Shown piece after piece: positions 14,907-21,808 of a stretch of DNA of 21,808 nt. Source of the stretch: Clostridia bacterium. GTDB taxonomy: Bacteria > Bacillota_A > Clostridia > Christensenellales > Aristaeellaceae. The notes beneath the pieces are model-generated. The model was not told the DNA's origin. It saw only the letters and a list, made by a program, of their open reading frames with translations, and did not search any database. Every line of letters begins with the position of its first letter. Position 1 is the stretch's first letter. The stretch spans positions 1-21,808 of the forward strand of contig JAFZQK010000085.1 in assembly GCA_017620455.1 (NCBI GenBank). The letters are read 5' to 3'. The translations under genes were made by a program, and so were the position numbers.

Positions 14907-16040
14907 TCAGTTTTTCTGCTGCGGCAATACGACGGCGATCCTCGTGCCGATCTCTTCCCGGGAGGTCACGTCGAAATATCCCTTGTGCTTCTCCACGATC
15001 CATTTGGCGATGGACAGGCCCAGGCCCGTGCCGCCGGTGACCCGGCTGCGGGCGGGATCGGAGCGGAAGAACCGGTCGAAAATGTGCTCCAGGTCCTCCT
15101 GCTTGATGCCGATGCCGTTGTCCTGCACCTCGAAGCAGGGGCTGCCGTCCTTGACCCGGGTGCGCAGGGTGATCCGGTCCCCGTCCCCGGTGTATTTCAC
15201 CGCGTTGTCCACCAGGATGCGGGCGGTCTGCTTGATCATGGCGGCGTCGCAGGAGGCGGTCATGGGCCCCCCGGTTTCGATGCGCCATTCCCTTTCCGGA
15301 TGGATCATGCGGGATTCCTCATATACCTCCTGCATCATCTGGGTCAAATCCACGTCCTCGTACACCATCTGGTTGCGCCCGCTGTCCCCCCGGGCCAGGA
15401 ACAAAAGCTGCTCGATCAGCTTTTTCATGTGGGCCGATTCCGTCTGGATGGCGGTGATGCCCTCGTTCAGCACGGTTTCATCGTCCTTACCCCAGCGCTG
15501 CAGCATATCGGCGTAGCCCTGGATCACGGCGATGGGGGTGCGCAGCTCGTGGGAGGCGTCGGATACGAACCGCGTCTGCTCCCGGTAGCTTTCCTGGGTA
15601 CGGGCCAGAAGATTGTTGATGGCCGCCTCCAGGCCCTGGGTCTCCCGGTCGCCGGTGGAAATGCGGGCGTCGGGGGCCAGGGGGCTCACCGTGCCGATCA
15701 CGTCCTCCAGATGGTGCAGCTTTTCCGGATCGAAGCGGCTCAGCTGCTCCGCGGTCATGGCCATGCGCTCCAGGGGCTCCATCAGCCGCCGGGCCTTCGC
15801 CTTGCCCACCCGCCCCTGCAAAATCAGCAGGATCAATTCCGCGCCGCCCAGCACCCCCCAGGCCTTCCCGCCCATGGACACCCACGCGTCGAAGGCCGGG
15901 ATCTCAAAGGGCAGCCAGTCCGCGTTGGTCATCACGCAGATCACCGCGTCCAGCAGCAGGAACACCAGCGCCGTCCGCCGGATCCAGTACCGGTTCATGC
16001 GCTTGGCGATGGAATTCATGCGTTTGTTGTCGTCTTTCAT
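14907..16040 (-). CDS. Two-component sensor histidine kinase
   Basis: A 377-residue membrane kinase that phosphorylates the response regulator encoded just upstream. Two membrane segments (about 22-38 and 59-76) are separated by only some 20 residues, so there is almost no outer sensor domain. A linker of about 80 residues follows. HisKA has FVSDASHELRTP with phospho-H164. The ATPase domain has ILVDNAVKYT (N279), DNGIGI (307-312), IFDRFFRSD and GGTGLGLS (336-343). The ATG at 16040 overlaps the TGA of the regulator gene (ATGA), which implies translational coupling. The signal is unknown; the small loop suggests it senses membrane state or a partner protein. It is not VanS-like by context. Confidence 0.95.
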   Translation of the reverse strand: MKDDNKRMNSIAKRMNRYWIRRTALVFLLLDAVICVMTNADWLPFEIPAFDAWVSMGGKAWGVLGGAELILLILQGRVGKAKARRLMEPLERMAMTAEQLSRFDPEKLHHLEDVIGTVSPLAPDARISTGDRETQGLEAAINNLLARTQESYREQTRFVSDASHELRTPIAVIQGYADMLQRWGKDDETVLNEGITAIQTESAHMKKLIEQLLFLARGDSGRNQMVYEDVDLTQMMQEVYEESRMIHPEREWRIETGGPMTASCDAAMIKQTARILVDNAVKYTGDGDRITLRTRVKDGSPCFEVQDNGIGIKQEDLEHIFDRFFRSDPARSRVTGGTGLGLSIAKWIVEKHKGYFDVTSREEIGTRIAVVLPQQKN

Positions 16041-16720
16041 TCGTCGTCCCTCAGCACGTACCCCACGCCGCGCACGGTCTGGAGCAATTTATTGTCATAC
16101 CCCTCGTCGATCTTGCCCCGCAGGTAGCGCACATACACGTCCACCACGTTGGTCTCCCCCATGTAGCCGTAGCCCCATACCTTTTCCAGCAGCTGGTCCC
16201 GGCTGAGCACCAGGGTCTTGTTTTCCATGAAATACTGCAGCAGGGAAAATTCCCGGCTGGTCAGCTCGATTTCTTTTCCGCCCCGGGTCACCCGATGGCG
16301 GGATACGTCCACAGTGAGATCCCCGCAGGTCATCACGGCTTCTTCCTTCTTCTGGGCGGATTGCTTGCGCAGCGCGGCGCGGATACGGGCCAGCAGTTCC
16401 TCGATGGAGAAGGGCTTGGTGATGTAGTCGTCCGCCCCCATGTCCAGCCCCGTCACCTTGTCCATCACCGCGTCCCGGGCGGTGAGCATGATGACGGGCA
16501 CGGCGTTTTCTTCCTTCCGCAGCCGACGCAGCACCTCCAGGCCGTTGAGCCCGGGCAGCATGATATCCAGCAGAATCAGCCCGTAGTTCCCGCCCTCCGC
16601 CTTCTCCAGCCCGTCCCGGCCGTCGAAGGCCTTGTCCACCTGGTATCCTTCGTGCTTCAGTTCCAGTTCCACGAACCGGGCCAGCTTTTCTTCGTCCTCT
16701 ACCAGCAGGATCCTCGTCAT
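16037..16720 (-). CDS. OmpR/PhoB-family response regulator
   Basis: A 227-residue DNA-binding regulator. The receiver domain (1-118) has the acidic pocket VEDEE, phosphoacceptor D52 in LILLDIMLPG, the switch threonine in VIMLTARD and the lysine in ITKPFS. The C-terminal winged helix has LTSREFSLLQYFMENKTLVLSRDQLL, VWGYGYMGETNVVDVYVRYLRGKID and TVRGVGYVL, the classic OmpR pattern. The ATG at 16720 has GGGAGG 8 nt upstream; the frame is open further up but without conserved sequence. It is preceded by the DUF4342-type gene across an 82-bp gap containing a strong hairpin, and is coupled to the kinase gene by a 4-bp overlap. Confidence 0.96.
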   Translation of the reverse strand: MTRILLVEDEEKLARFVELELKHEGYQVDKAFDGRDGLEKAEGGNYGLILLDIMLPGLNGLEVLRRLRKEENAVPVIMLTARDAVMDKVTGLDMGADDYITKPFSIEELLARIRAALRKQSAQKKEEAVMTCGDLTVDVSRHRVTRGGKEIELTSREFSLLQYFMENKTLVLSRDQLLEKVWGYGYMGETNVVDVYVRYLRGKIDEGYDNKLLQTVRGVGYVLRDDE

Positions 16721-16742
16721 GGTACCGTCCTCCCGTTGAAAC

Positions 16743-16784
16743 CGCGCAAGAGGCGCGCCGGTGCCGGCCGCCTCTTTCTGCGCG
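16743..16784 (-). other. Strong intercistronic hairpin between the DUF4342 and regulator genes
   Basis: CGCGC (16743-16747), AAGAGGCG (16748-16755) and GCCGG (16757-16761) pair with CCGGC (16764-16768), CGCCTCTT (16769-16776) and GCGCG (16780-16784), an 18-bp stem with two small bulges. No U-tract follows on the coding (minus) strand. It is therefore more likely an attenuator-like or RNA-stability element than a full terminator. Confidence 0.55.
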
Positions 16785-16802
16785 TTTGTTGCCTGCGGAG
16801 GA

Positions 16803-17378
16803 TCACTCCGCCTTGTTTTCGTCCCGGTCCTCTTCCCGGCCGCCGTCCTTCTGGCCGTCCGCATGCAGGTGCACCACGCCCGCGGCCTTGTCCTGGGCCT
16901 TGTTCATGGCGTCGTTGACCTTGGCGCCGATGTCCGGGCCCCGGAAGGAATACCGGACGCCCAGGCACAGGCTCACGAACAGCAGCACCAGCATGGGCAG
17001 CAGCGCATGGGGCACCCGCAGGAACACCAGGATCAGCACCGCCACCGTGATGGGCATGGCGATCATTTCCTCGCCCTTGCGGCTCACCACCAGCTGATTG
17101 GCGTTGCCCTTGCGCACCATGGTCTTGATCCAGTCCCACACCCGGGCGAAGCCACTCTTCATCTGGGCGGCGTCGGGATGAATGAAGAAGCTCTTTTCCG
17201 CCGTTTCCTGGGTGGTGTATTCCGCCTTCTCCTCGGCGTCCTTCACCTTGCCCTCGCCCTCCAGCATCACCAGCGCGTCCAGCATATCCCAATCGTTCTC
17301 CTCCAGCGCCCGCCGGGCTTCCTCATAGCTTACGTTGGCCTTGGCCCGCAGCTTTTCCACCATTTCCATGTGATCCAT
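16803..17378 (-). CDS. UBA-like plus DUF4342 membrane protein
   Basis: A 191-residue protein in three parts. The N-terminus, MVEKLRAKANVSYEEARRAL...DMLDALVMLEGEG (about 5-43), resembles the UBA-like/TS-N three-helix domain of EF-Ts and NAC. Residues about 75-142 look like DUF4342: VWDWIKTMVRKGNANQLVV, an EMIAMPITVAV strand, then a hydrophobic pair of segments (about 107-120 and 125-141). The tail is hydrophilic and charged (KDGGREEDRDENKAE). The function of DUF4342 proteins is not known to me; the UBA part suggests a protein-protein contact at the membrane. AAGGAGG lies 8 nt before the ATG. It heads a probable operon with the downstream two-component system, so it may modulate that pathway (inference). 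Confidence 0.85.
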   Translation of the reverse strand: MDHMEMVEKLRAKANVSYEEARRALEENDWDMLDALVMLEGEGKVKDAEEKAEYTTQETAEKSFFIHPDAAQMKSGFARVWDWIKTMVRKGNANQLVVSRKGEEMIAMPITVAVLILVFLRVPHALLPMLVLLFVSLCLGVRYSFRGPDIGAKVNDAMNKAQDKAAGVVHLHADGQKDGGREEDRDENKAE

Positions 17379-17400
17379 TTGTATTTCCTCCTTGGCGTAT

Positions 17401-17463
17401 CGCCTTTCATTTTTGCTTTCCCCCTTGGGACGGGTATATCATATCGCCCGAAAATGAAAGGCG
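17401..17463. promoter_or_regulatory. 13-bp inverted repeat around the putative DUF4342 promoter
   Basis: CGCCTTTCATTTT (17401-17413) and its exact complement (17451-17463) flank a 37-bp segment. That segment contains a minus-strand TATGAT -10-like box (17438-17443) and an inner CGGG/CCCG inverted repeat (17431-17434 with 17447-17450). No good -35 is visible. It could be an operator or a leader hairpin. Confidence 0.45.
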
Positions 17464-17636
17464 CAGGGGAAGTTCCATTAGAAAACGATGAGAATTCTGA
17501 GATTTTATTTTTATTTTTTCCGGGGGGGCCGCTCTTTGGGGCCAAAGACCGTTTCCCCGGGCCCCTTACGAGAAAACGGCTGGGGGAAATGAATAATATG
17601 ATGTTCTGTTCTATGCTGCTTAATAAAGAAGAGAGA
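17464..17636. other. AT-rich gap with a G/C hairpin cluster downstream of topB
   Basis: There is no gene. A T-rich run (about 17502-17519) is followed by GGGGGGGCC and a stem CTTTGG/CCAAAG near 17535-17549, then GGGGCC/GGCCCC pairs to about 17568. On the topB coding strand (minus) the stem is followed by A-rich rather than U-rich sequence, so it does not look like a standard topB terminator. The remainder is unremarkable. Confidence 0.5.
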
Positions 17637-19784
17637 CTATTTCTTTTGGTATTGGATGGGCTGGCTGACGCTGGGGGCGTCGGCGCCGTTGGGGGTGAAA
17701 AGGATCTGCCCGTCCCGCAGGGCAATCACCCCGGTGGAGCCCCGCACCTCCCTGTTTTCCAGCAGCAGCTTTACCAGCTTTTCGTTCAGCTGCGGCCCGC
17801 CGCCCCGGGAAAGCCCGTCCTTCCACAGGGTAAAGCGGCATCCTTCCCGCCAGGCGGAGCAGCCGAAGGCTTTCGCGTTCTCCTGCACCGGCTTCCCGCA
17901 CAGGGGGCACAGCGCGCCTTCGACGGGCTTCACCGCCGCGGCTTTGCGTTTGCCGCCCTTGCCCCGGCGCATTTCCTCCGGGAAGGCCGCTTCCGTCCGG
18001 GTGGTCCGGGCGTAATCGATGAGGAAGGTGGTCAGCTTCCGGATGCCCTGCATGAACCGGTCCGTATCCCGCTGGTTTTTGGCGATCTCGTCCAGCGCCA
18101 GCTCCCACTTGCCGGTGGTTTCGGGGGAAGAAATCTCCTCCGGCGCGATGGCGATGAGCTGCACGCCCTTTTCCGTGGCCTGGATGGCCCGGCCCCGGCG
18201 GGAGGCGTAGCCCACCTGGAGAAGCCGCTCGATGATGGCGGCCCGGGTGGCGGGGGTGCCCAGGCCGGAGCCCTTCATCTGCTCCCGCAGCTTTTCGTCC
18301 TCCAATTCCCGCCCGGCGTTTTCCATGGCCGCCAGCAGCGATGCGTCGGTATGGGGCGCGGGGGGCTTCGTGGCCTCCTTTTTCACCGCGGTCTTGGAAA
18401 CCGTCCGCCCGTCCCCCTCCTTCAGGGCCGGCAGCACGTCCGCCTCCTTTTCCTCGGCGGGGTACACGTCCTTCCATCCGTTCGCCTTCACCGCACGGCC
18501 GGTGGATTTGAAGGCATGGCCCTGGCTCGCCGTCACCACCCGGATCTGCTCGTATTCGTAGGCGGGATAGAACGCCGCGATGAGCCGCCGGGCGATCATG
18601 TCGTACAGCTTCGCCGCGTCCTGAGACAGTTTTTCCACCGGCGCGGTCTGGGGCGTGGGGATGATGGCGTGGTGATCGGAGATCTTCGCGTTGTCGAACA
18701 CCCGTTTCGATACAGGCAGCTTCCCCCCTTCTTTATAGGGGATGCCGTCCACGAAGGGCCGGTAGTTATCCGGCAGCTTCTGCAGCGTCAGCTTGGCCCG
18801 GGAGATCATATCCATGGGCAAATACCGGCTGTCCGTGCGGGGATAGGTGATCGCCTTCCATTTTTCGTACAGCTCCTGGGCGATCTTCAGCGTCTTGTCC
18901 GCGGTGAAGCCCAGCTTCCGGTTGGCCTCCCGCTGGAGGGAGGTCAGATCGTACAGCTGCGGCGGCAGCTCCTTTTTTTCCTCGGCCGTAACGGATTTTA
19001 CCCGGGCCGCCTTGCCCTTCACCGCCCTGGCGATCTCCTCCGCCTTTTCCTTCGCGGGGATGCGGGCGGCCTTTTTTTCGTCCTCCGTGCTTTCGTCGAA
19101 CCACTGGCCTGTATAATCCCCGAAATCGGCGGTGACTGTATAGTATTCCTCGGGCTTGAAATTTTTGATTTCGTGATGCCGCTTCACCAGGATGGCCAAT
19201 GTAGGCGTCTGCACCCGGCCGATGGACAAAAGGGCGTCGAAGCGCAGCGTGAACGCCCGGCTGGCGTTCATGCCCACCAGCCAGTCCGCCTGAGCCCGGC
19301 ACTGGGCGCTTTTATACAGCCCGTCGTATTCTTTGGCGGGTTTCATGGCGGCGAAGCCCTCCCGGATGGCCTCGTCGGTCATGGAGGAGATCCACAGCCG
19401 CTCCACGGGCTTTTTGCATTTCGCCTGCTCGTAGATCAGCCGGAAGATCAATTCCCCCTCCCGCCCGGCGTCGGTGGCGCAGATCAGGGAATCGGTGTCC
19501 TTGTCGTTGATGAGCTTCTTCACGATGGAAAACTGGGATTTGGTCTGGGGGATCACCTTCGTGGGGATGCGGTCCGGCAGGATGGGCAGGTCCTCCATCC
19601 GCCATTTTTTGTATTTTTCGTCGATCTCGTCCGGCTCGCACAGCGTCACCAGATGGCCCACCGCCCAGGTGACCAGATAGTTTTCCCCCTTGAGGAACCC
19701 CTCGCCCCTCTCCGTGCACTTGAGCACCCGGGCGATATCCCGCCCCACGCTGGGCTTTTCGGCCACCACGACTTTCATGCGCAT
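17637..19784 (-). CDS. topB: DNA topoisomerase III (type IA)
   Basis: A 715-residue type IA topoisomerase that decatenates and relaxes DNA through a transient 5'-phosphotyrosine. TOPRIM shows VVVAEKPSVGRDIARVL (with the catalytic glutamate) and ATDAGREGELIF (D105, E109, E111). The active-site tyrosine is Y314 in AITYPRTDSRYLP. RAQADWLVGMNASRAFT and SIGRVQTPTLAIL are typical of TopB. A C-terminal four-cysteine ribbon (C626, C629, C642, C649) follows a basic KGGKRKAAA linker. The length matches chromosomal TopB of Firmicutes, and I see no relaxase or type IV secretion genes, so a mobile origin is not indicated. The start could be 19784 (GAGG 5 nt upstream) or the ATG at 19778; both give the same fold. 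It is divergent from the SpoIID gene. Confidence 0.95.
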   Translation of the reverse strand: MRMKVVVAEKPSVGRDIARVLKCTERGEGFLKGENYLVTWAVGHLVTLCEPDEIDEKYKKWRMEDLPILPDRIPTKVIPQTKSQFSIVKKLINDKDTDSLICATDAGREGELIFRLIYEQAKCKKPVERLWISSMTDEAIREGFAAMKPAKEYDGLYKSAQCRAQADWLVGMNASRAFTLRFDALLSIGRVQTPTLAILVKRHHEIKNFKPEEYYTVTADFGDYTGQWFDESTEDEKKAARIPAKEKAEEIARAVKGKAARVKSVTAEEKKELPPQLYDLTSLQREANRKLGFTADKTLKIAQELYEKWKAITYPRTDSRYLPMDMISRAKLTLQKLPDNYRPFVDGIPYKEGGKLPVSKRVFDNAKISDHHAIIPTPQTAPVEKLSQDAAKLYDMIARRLIAAFYPAYEYEQIRVVTASQGHAFKSTGRAVKANGWKDVYPAEEKEADVLPALKEGDGRTVSKTAVKKEATKPPAPHTDASLLAAMENAGRELEDEKLREQMKGSGLGTPATRAAIIERLLQVGYASRRGRAIQATEKGVQLIAIAPEEISSPETTGKWELALDEIAKNQRDTDRFMQGIRKLTTFLIDYARTTRTEAAFPEEMRRGKGGKRKAAAVKPVEGALCPLCGKPVQENAKAFGCSAWREGCRFTLWKDGLSRGGGPQLNEKLVKLLLENREVRGSTGVIALRDGQILFTPNGADAPSVSQPIQYQKK

Positions 19785-19814
19785 CCCGTCCTCGTTTCCC
19801 GTCAGTTCCCCTTT

Positions 19815-19843
19815 ATTTTACCACACAACTCCCCGTTTGAAAA
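19815..19843 (-). promoter_or_regulatory. topB promoter, extended -10
   Basis: On the minus strand TTTTCA (19838-19843), a 17-bp spacer and TAAAAT (19815-19820) preceded by TGG, an extended -10. RNA would start near 19808, about 24 nt from the ATG. Confidence 0.6.
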
Positions 19844-19869
19844 CCCAGCCATTCCCAGCCAAAAAGGGA

Positions 19870-19898
19870 TGGACAAAACCGCGAAAATATGGTACACT
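19870..19898 (+). promoter_or_regulatory. Promoter of the SpoIID-domain gene
   Basis: TGGACA (19870-19875), a 17-bp spacer and TACACT (19893-19898) with an upstream TGG, an extended -10. The transcript would start near 19905, just before the three TTACGAA repeats. It looks like a vegetative sigma-A promoter; I cannot exclude a sporulation sigma factor. Confidence 0.6.
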
Positions 19899-19906
19899 GC
19901 CATTAG

Positions 19907-19932
19907 TTACGAAAGTATTACGAAATTACGAA
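19907..19932 (+). repeat. Three TTACGAA heptamers in the SpoIID-gene leader
   Basis: TTACGAA occurs at 19907-19913, 19918-19924 and 19926-19932, between the predicted transcript start and the AAGGAG site (19931-19936), which the last copy overlaps. The copies start 11 and 8 bp apart. This could be a protein-binding leader, or chance in a short AT-rich leader. Confidence 0.5.
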
Positions 19933-19944
19933 GGAGATGTTACC

Positions 19945-21808
19945 ATGCACCGGCGCAGCGCAATGAAAAGCCTTCTGGCCCTGGCCGCGGTTTTCGCGCT
20001 GGCGCTGGGCTTTTTCACGCCCGCCGCATCCGCGGACGCCCCCGCCGCTGCGCCGCTCACCGCCGGGTCCGCCCGGAACGGGATGGTGCGGGTGCGGCTC
20101 TCCTCCTTAGGCGCGCCCGCCGTGCTGAACCTCACCGTATACGGCAGCTACACCGTGAACGGCCAATCCGAAAAGCAGATCGCCTCCGGCTCCAAGGTGA
20201 CGGTGCGGTACGATAAAGCCAGCGGCGCCCTGTCCCTCACCTGCGGCGGCGTCACCGCCAATATGGGCGCTTCCTTCAAGCTGCGCCGCCACGCCGCCGA
20301 CGGCCAGAACGGCGTCAAGATCGCCCAGGGCCGGGTGCCGGGCAACCTGTATCCCGGGGATTTCCTCTTCACCGTGCGGAACGGCACGTACTATATTATC
20401 GCCTACGTGTATATGGAAGATTACCTCTGCGGCGTGCTGCCCTACGAAATGGGCGCGTCCTCCCCGCTGGAGGCGCTGAAGGCCCAGGCCATCGCCGCCC
20501 GCACCTACACCATGCGGGCCATGCAGCACGCCTCCTCCACCCTCTACGACGTGGTGGATACCACCCAGGACCAGGTGTACAGCGGCACGCCCTCCGCCTC
20601 CACCGCCTGCACCCAGGCCGTGAACGCTACGAAGGGCATCGCCCTCCAGTCCGGCGGCTCCTTCGCCGCCACCTACTATACCGCCTCCAACGGCGGCCAG
20701 ACCGAGAGCATCAAAAACATCTGGGGCACCTCCGGCTACGCCTACCTGGGGGTCAAGGACGACCCCTACGACCTGCAGAACCCGGACGCCCGGAAAACCT
20801 CGTTCTTCGTCAGCGCCTCCGGCGTCCAGCAGAACGCCAAGCTGCAAAGCCTGCTTGCCCGGAAGGCGGCGTCCGCATTCGGCGCGGAGGCAGTCCTCAC
20901 CGGCGTCACCGCCGTTACGCCCCATACTCCCAAATACCCCGCCCCCAGCAAGCTGTACACCAAACTGGATTTTTCCGTGACCTACCAGAAGGACGGCGGG
21001 GCCCGCGCCGGCGTTCTCACCTTCGATATTTTCAGCGAGCTGGAAGGCCCCCTGGGCATGAGCATCAATTCCGGGAAAAACGAACTGTGGTCCGTGTCCC
21101 CAGCGGTGGGCGGCTTCACCGTCACCGCCCGGCGCTACGGCCACGGCCTGGGCATGAGCCAGCGCGGCGCCATGCAGATGGCGAAAATGGGCTATTCCTG
21201 CGCCCAGATCCTGGGCTTTTATTTCGCGGGCTGCACCCAGGTGCAGTATTCCCTCACCCGGTCCATCCTGAGTCCGGTGGTGTCCGGCCAGGAGAGCCGG
21301 GAGCAGGTCACCGCCGAGACCCCCGCGCCCATTGAAACTGACGCCCCGGCCCAGGGGGAGATCCTGGCCCGGGTGAACACCCAGAAGGGCTCGCTGAACC
21401 TGCGCGTTTCCCCCTCTTCCTCCGCCCGGGTGCTGCGCACCATCCCCCAGTACGAGATCATTCCCGTGCTGGAAAAGGGCGACAGCTGGTGCAAAACCGT
21501 ATACGGCGGCACGGAAGGGTACGTGATGACCGCGTTCCTTGCCTTTCAGGCCGGTCCCGCCGGGGCCTCTCCCACGCCCATCGCGGCGTCTCCCACTCAG
21601 GCCCCGTCGGCAACGCCCGCGCCGTCCGCTGCCACGGCCTGGGTCAATACGCCTCAAGGCAGCCTGAACCTGCGCCTTTACGCCCGGGACACCGCCAAGG
21701 TGCTCCTCACCATTCCCCAGTACGAACCCGTGTCCGTCCACGAAACGGGCAGCGTCTGGTGCCGCGTCACCTATCACGGCGTCACCGGCTGGGCCATGAC
21801 CCGCTTTC
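19945..21808 (+). CDS. SpoIID/LytB-domain wall hydrolase with C-terminal SH3 domains, 3' end outside the window
   Basis: The frame is open from 19945 to the window end (621 codons). A signal peptide MHRRSAMKSLLALAAVFALA...AASA (to about 30) precedes a SpoIID domain (about 45-440). It shows EDYLCGVLPYEMG with the likely catalytic E168, then ALKAQAIAARTYTM, YTASNGGQTES and the conserved YGHGLGMSQRGAMQMAK (399 onward). SpoIID is a lytic transglycosylase that cleaves glycan strands lacking stem peptides, essential for engulfment in spore formers. Two bacterial SH3 domains follow (about 474-533 and 565 onward), each with GSLNLR and IPQYE, joined by an SPTP/TPAP linker. AAGGAG lies 8 nt before the ATG. 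SH3 tails are atypical of the sporulation SpoIID, so this may be a vegetative wall enzyme or spore-cortex LytB-like protein. Confidence 0.9.
   Translation, partial: MHRRSAMKSLLALAAVFALALGFFTPAASADAPAAAPLTAGSARNGMVRVRLSSLGAPAVLNLTVYGSYTVNGQSEKQIASGSKVTVRYDKASGALSLTCGGVTANMGASFKLRRHAADGQNGVKIAQGRVPGNLYPGDFLFTVRNGTYYIIAYVYMEDYLCGVLPYEMGASSPLEALKAQAIAARTYTMRAMQHASSTLYDVVDTTQDQVYSGTPSASTACTQAVNATKGIALQSGGSFAATYYTASNGGQTESIKNIWGTSGYAYLGVKDDPYDLQNPDARKTSFFVSASGVQQNAKLQSLLARKAASAFGAEAVLTGVTAVTPHTPKYPAPSKLYTKLDFSVTYQKDGGARAGVLTFDIFSELEGPLGMSINSGKNELWSVSPAVGGFTVTARRYGHGLGMSQRGAMQMAKMGYSCAQILGFYFAGCTQVQYSLTRSILSPVVSGQESREQVTAETPAPIETDAPAQGEILARVNTQKGSLNLRVSPSSSARVLRTIPQYEIIPVLEKGDSWCKTVYGGTEGYVMTAFLAFQAGPAGASPTPIAASPTQAPSATPAPSAATAWVNTPQGSLNLRLYARDTAKVLLTIPQYEPVSVHETGSVWCRVTYHGVTGWAMTRF

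Noticed and set aside
17637..19784. topB as cargo of an integrative element
   Set aside because: Length and motifs fit chromosomal TopB, the flanks are housekeeping or envelope genes and there are no integrase or attachment repeats.
16761..20216. Open plus-strand frame of 1151 codons
   Set aside because: It runs antisense to the DUF4342 and topB genes and out of frame into the SpoIID gene. Its composition (H, G, R, P-rich) is the typical mirror of high-GC codon use and it has no ribosome site.

Overview
This is a high-GC, low-noise stretch of what looks like a Gram-positive Clostridia-type chromosome. The clues are AGGAGG-type ribosome sites, sigma-A-type promoters with 17-bp spacers, a SpoIID-domain protein, a BofC-C-like protein, a class A PBP with a GTG start, TPAP-rich wall linkers and an S2 of Firmicutes type. 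I would guess a gut member of the Christensenellales/Oscillospirales kind, but the order is inference. Nothing in the window looks like a phage, an integrative element or a CRISPR locus.

Layout. 1-360 (-) is the start of rpsB, with its promoter buried in a terminator-like hairpin. 534-4181 (-) holds three exported or envelope proteins: a WG-repeat protein, a VanY-type D,D-carboxypeptidase with a peptidoglycan-binding domain, and a BofC-C-like protein. Between the first two lies a 465-bp non-coding block packed with hairpins. 4352-5008 (+) is a HAD phosphatase, separated by a two-way terminator from a compact FtsH-like membrane protease (5067-6728, -). That gene is divergent from a bifunctional PBP1 (6906-9404, +). 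An acyltransferase-3 membrane protein (9353-10570, -) overlaps the PBP tail antisense. A small unknown protein (10725-10982, +) faces a TraX-family membrane protein (10975-11808, -), which is preceded by a nitroreductase (11860-12420, -).

The tRNA deaminase TadA (12505-12945) and an exported parvulin-like foldase (13142-14449) follow on +. Next comes a 457-bp gene-free region with a 17-bp terminator stem and several copies of a palindromic repeat, two of them 44 bp apart in tandem and one inverted. On -, 14907-17378 encodes a DUF4342/UBA-like membrane protein, an OmpR-type regulator and a histidine kinase, probably one operon. DNA topoisomerase III (17637-19784, -) is divergent from a SpoIID-SH3 protein (19945 to the window end, +).

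Theme: about half of the genes act at the envelope (PBP1, VanY, SpoIID, foldase, FtsH-like protease, acyltransferase, two-component system); the rest are housekeeping. The least explained parts are the two structured non-coding regions, the UBA-DUF4342 gene ahead of the two-component system, and a triple TTACGAA leader motif before the SpoIID gene. I saw no complete previously undescribed system.
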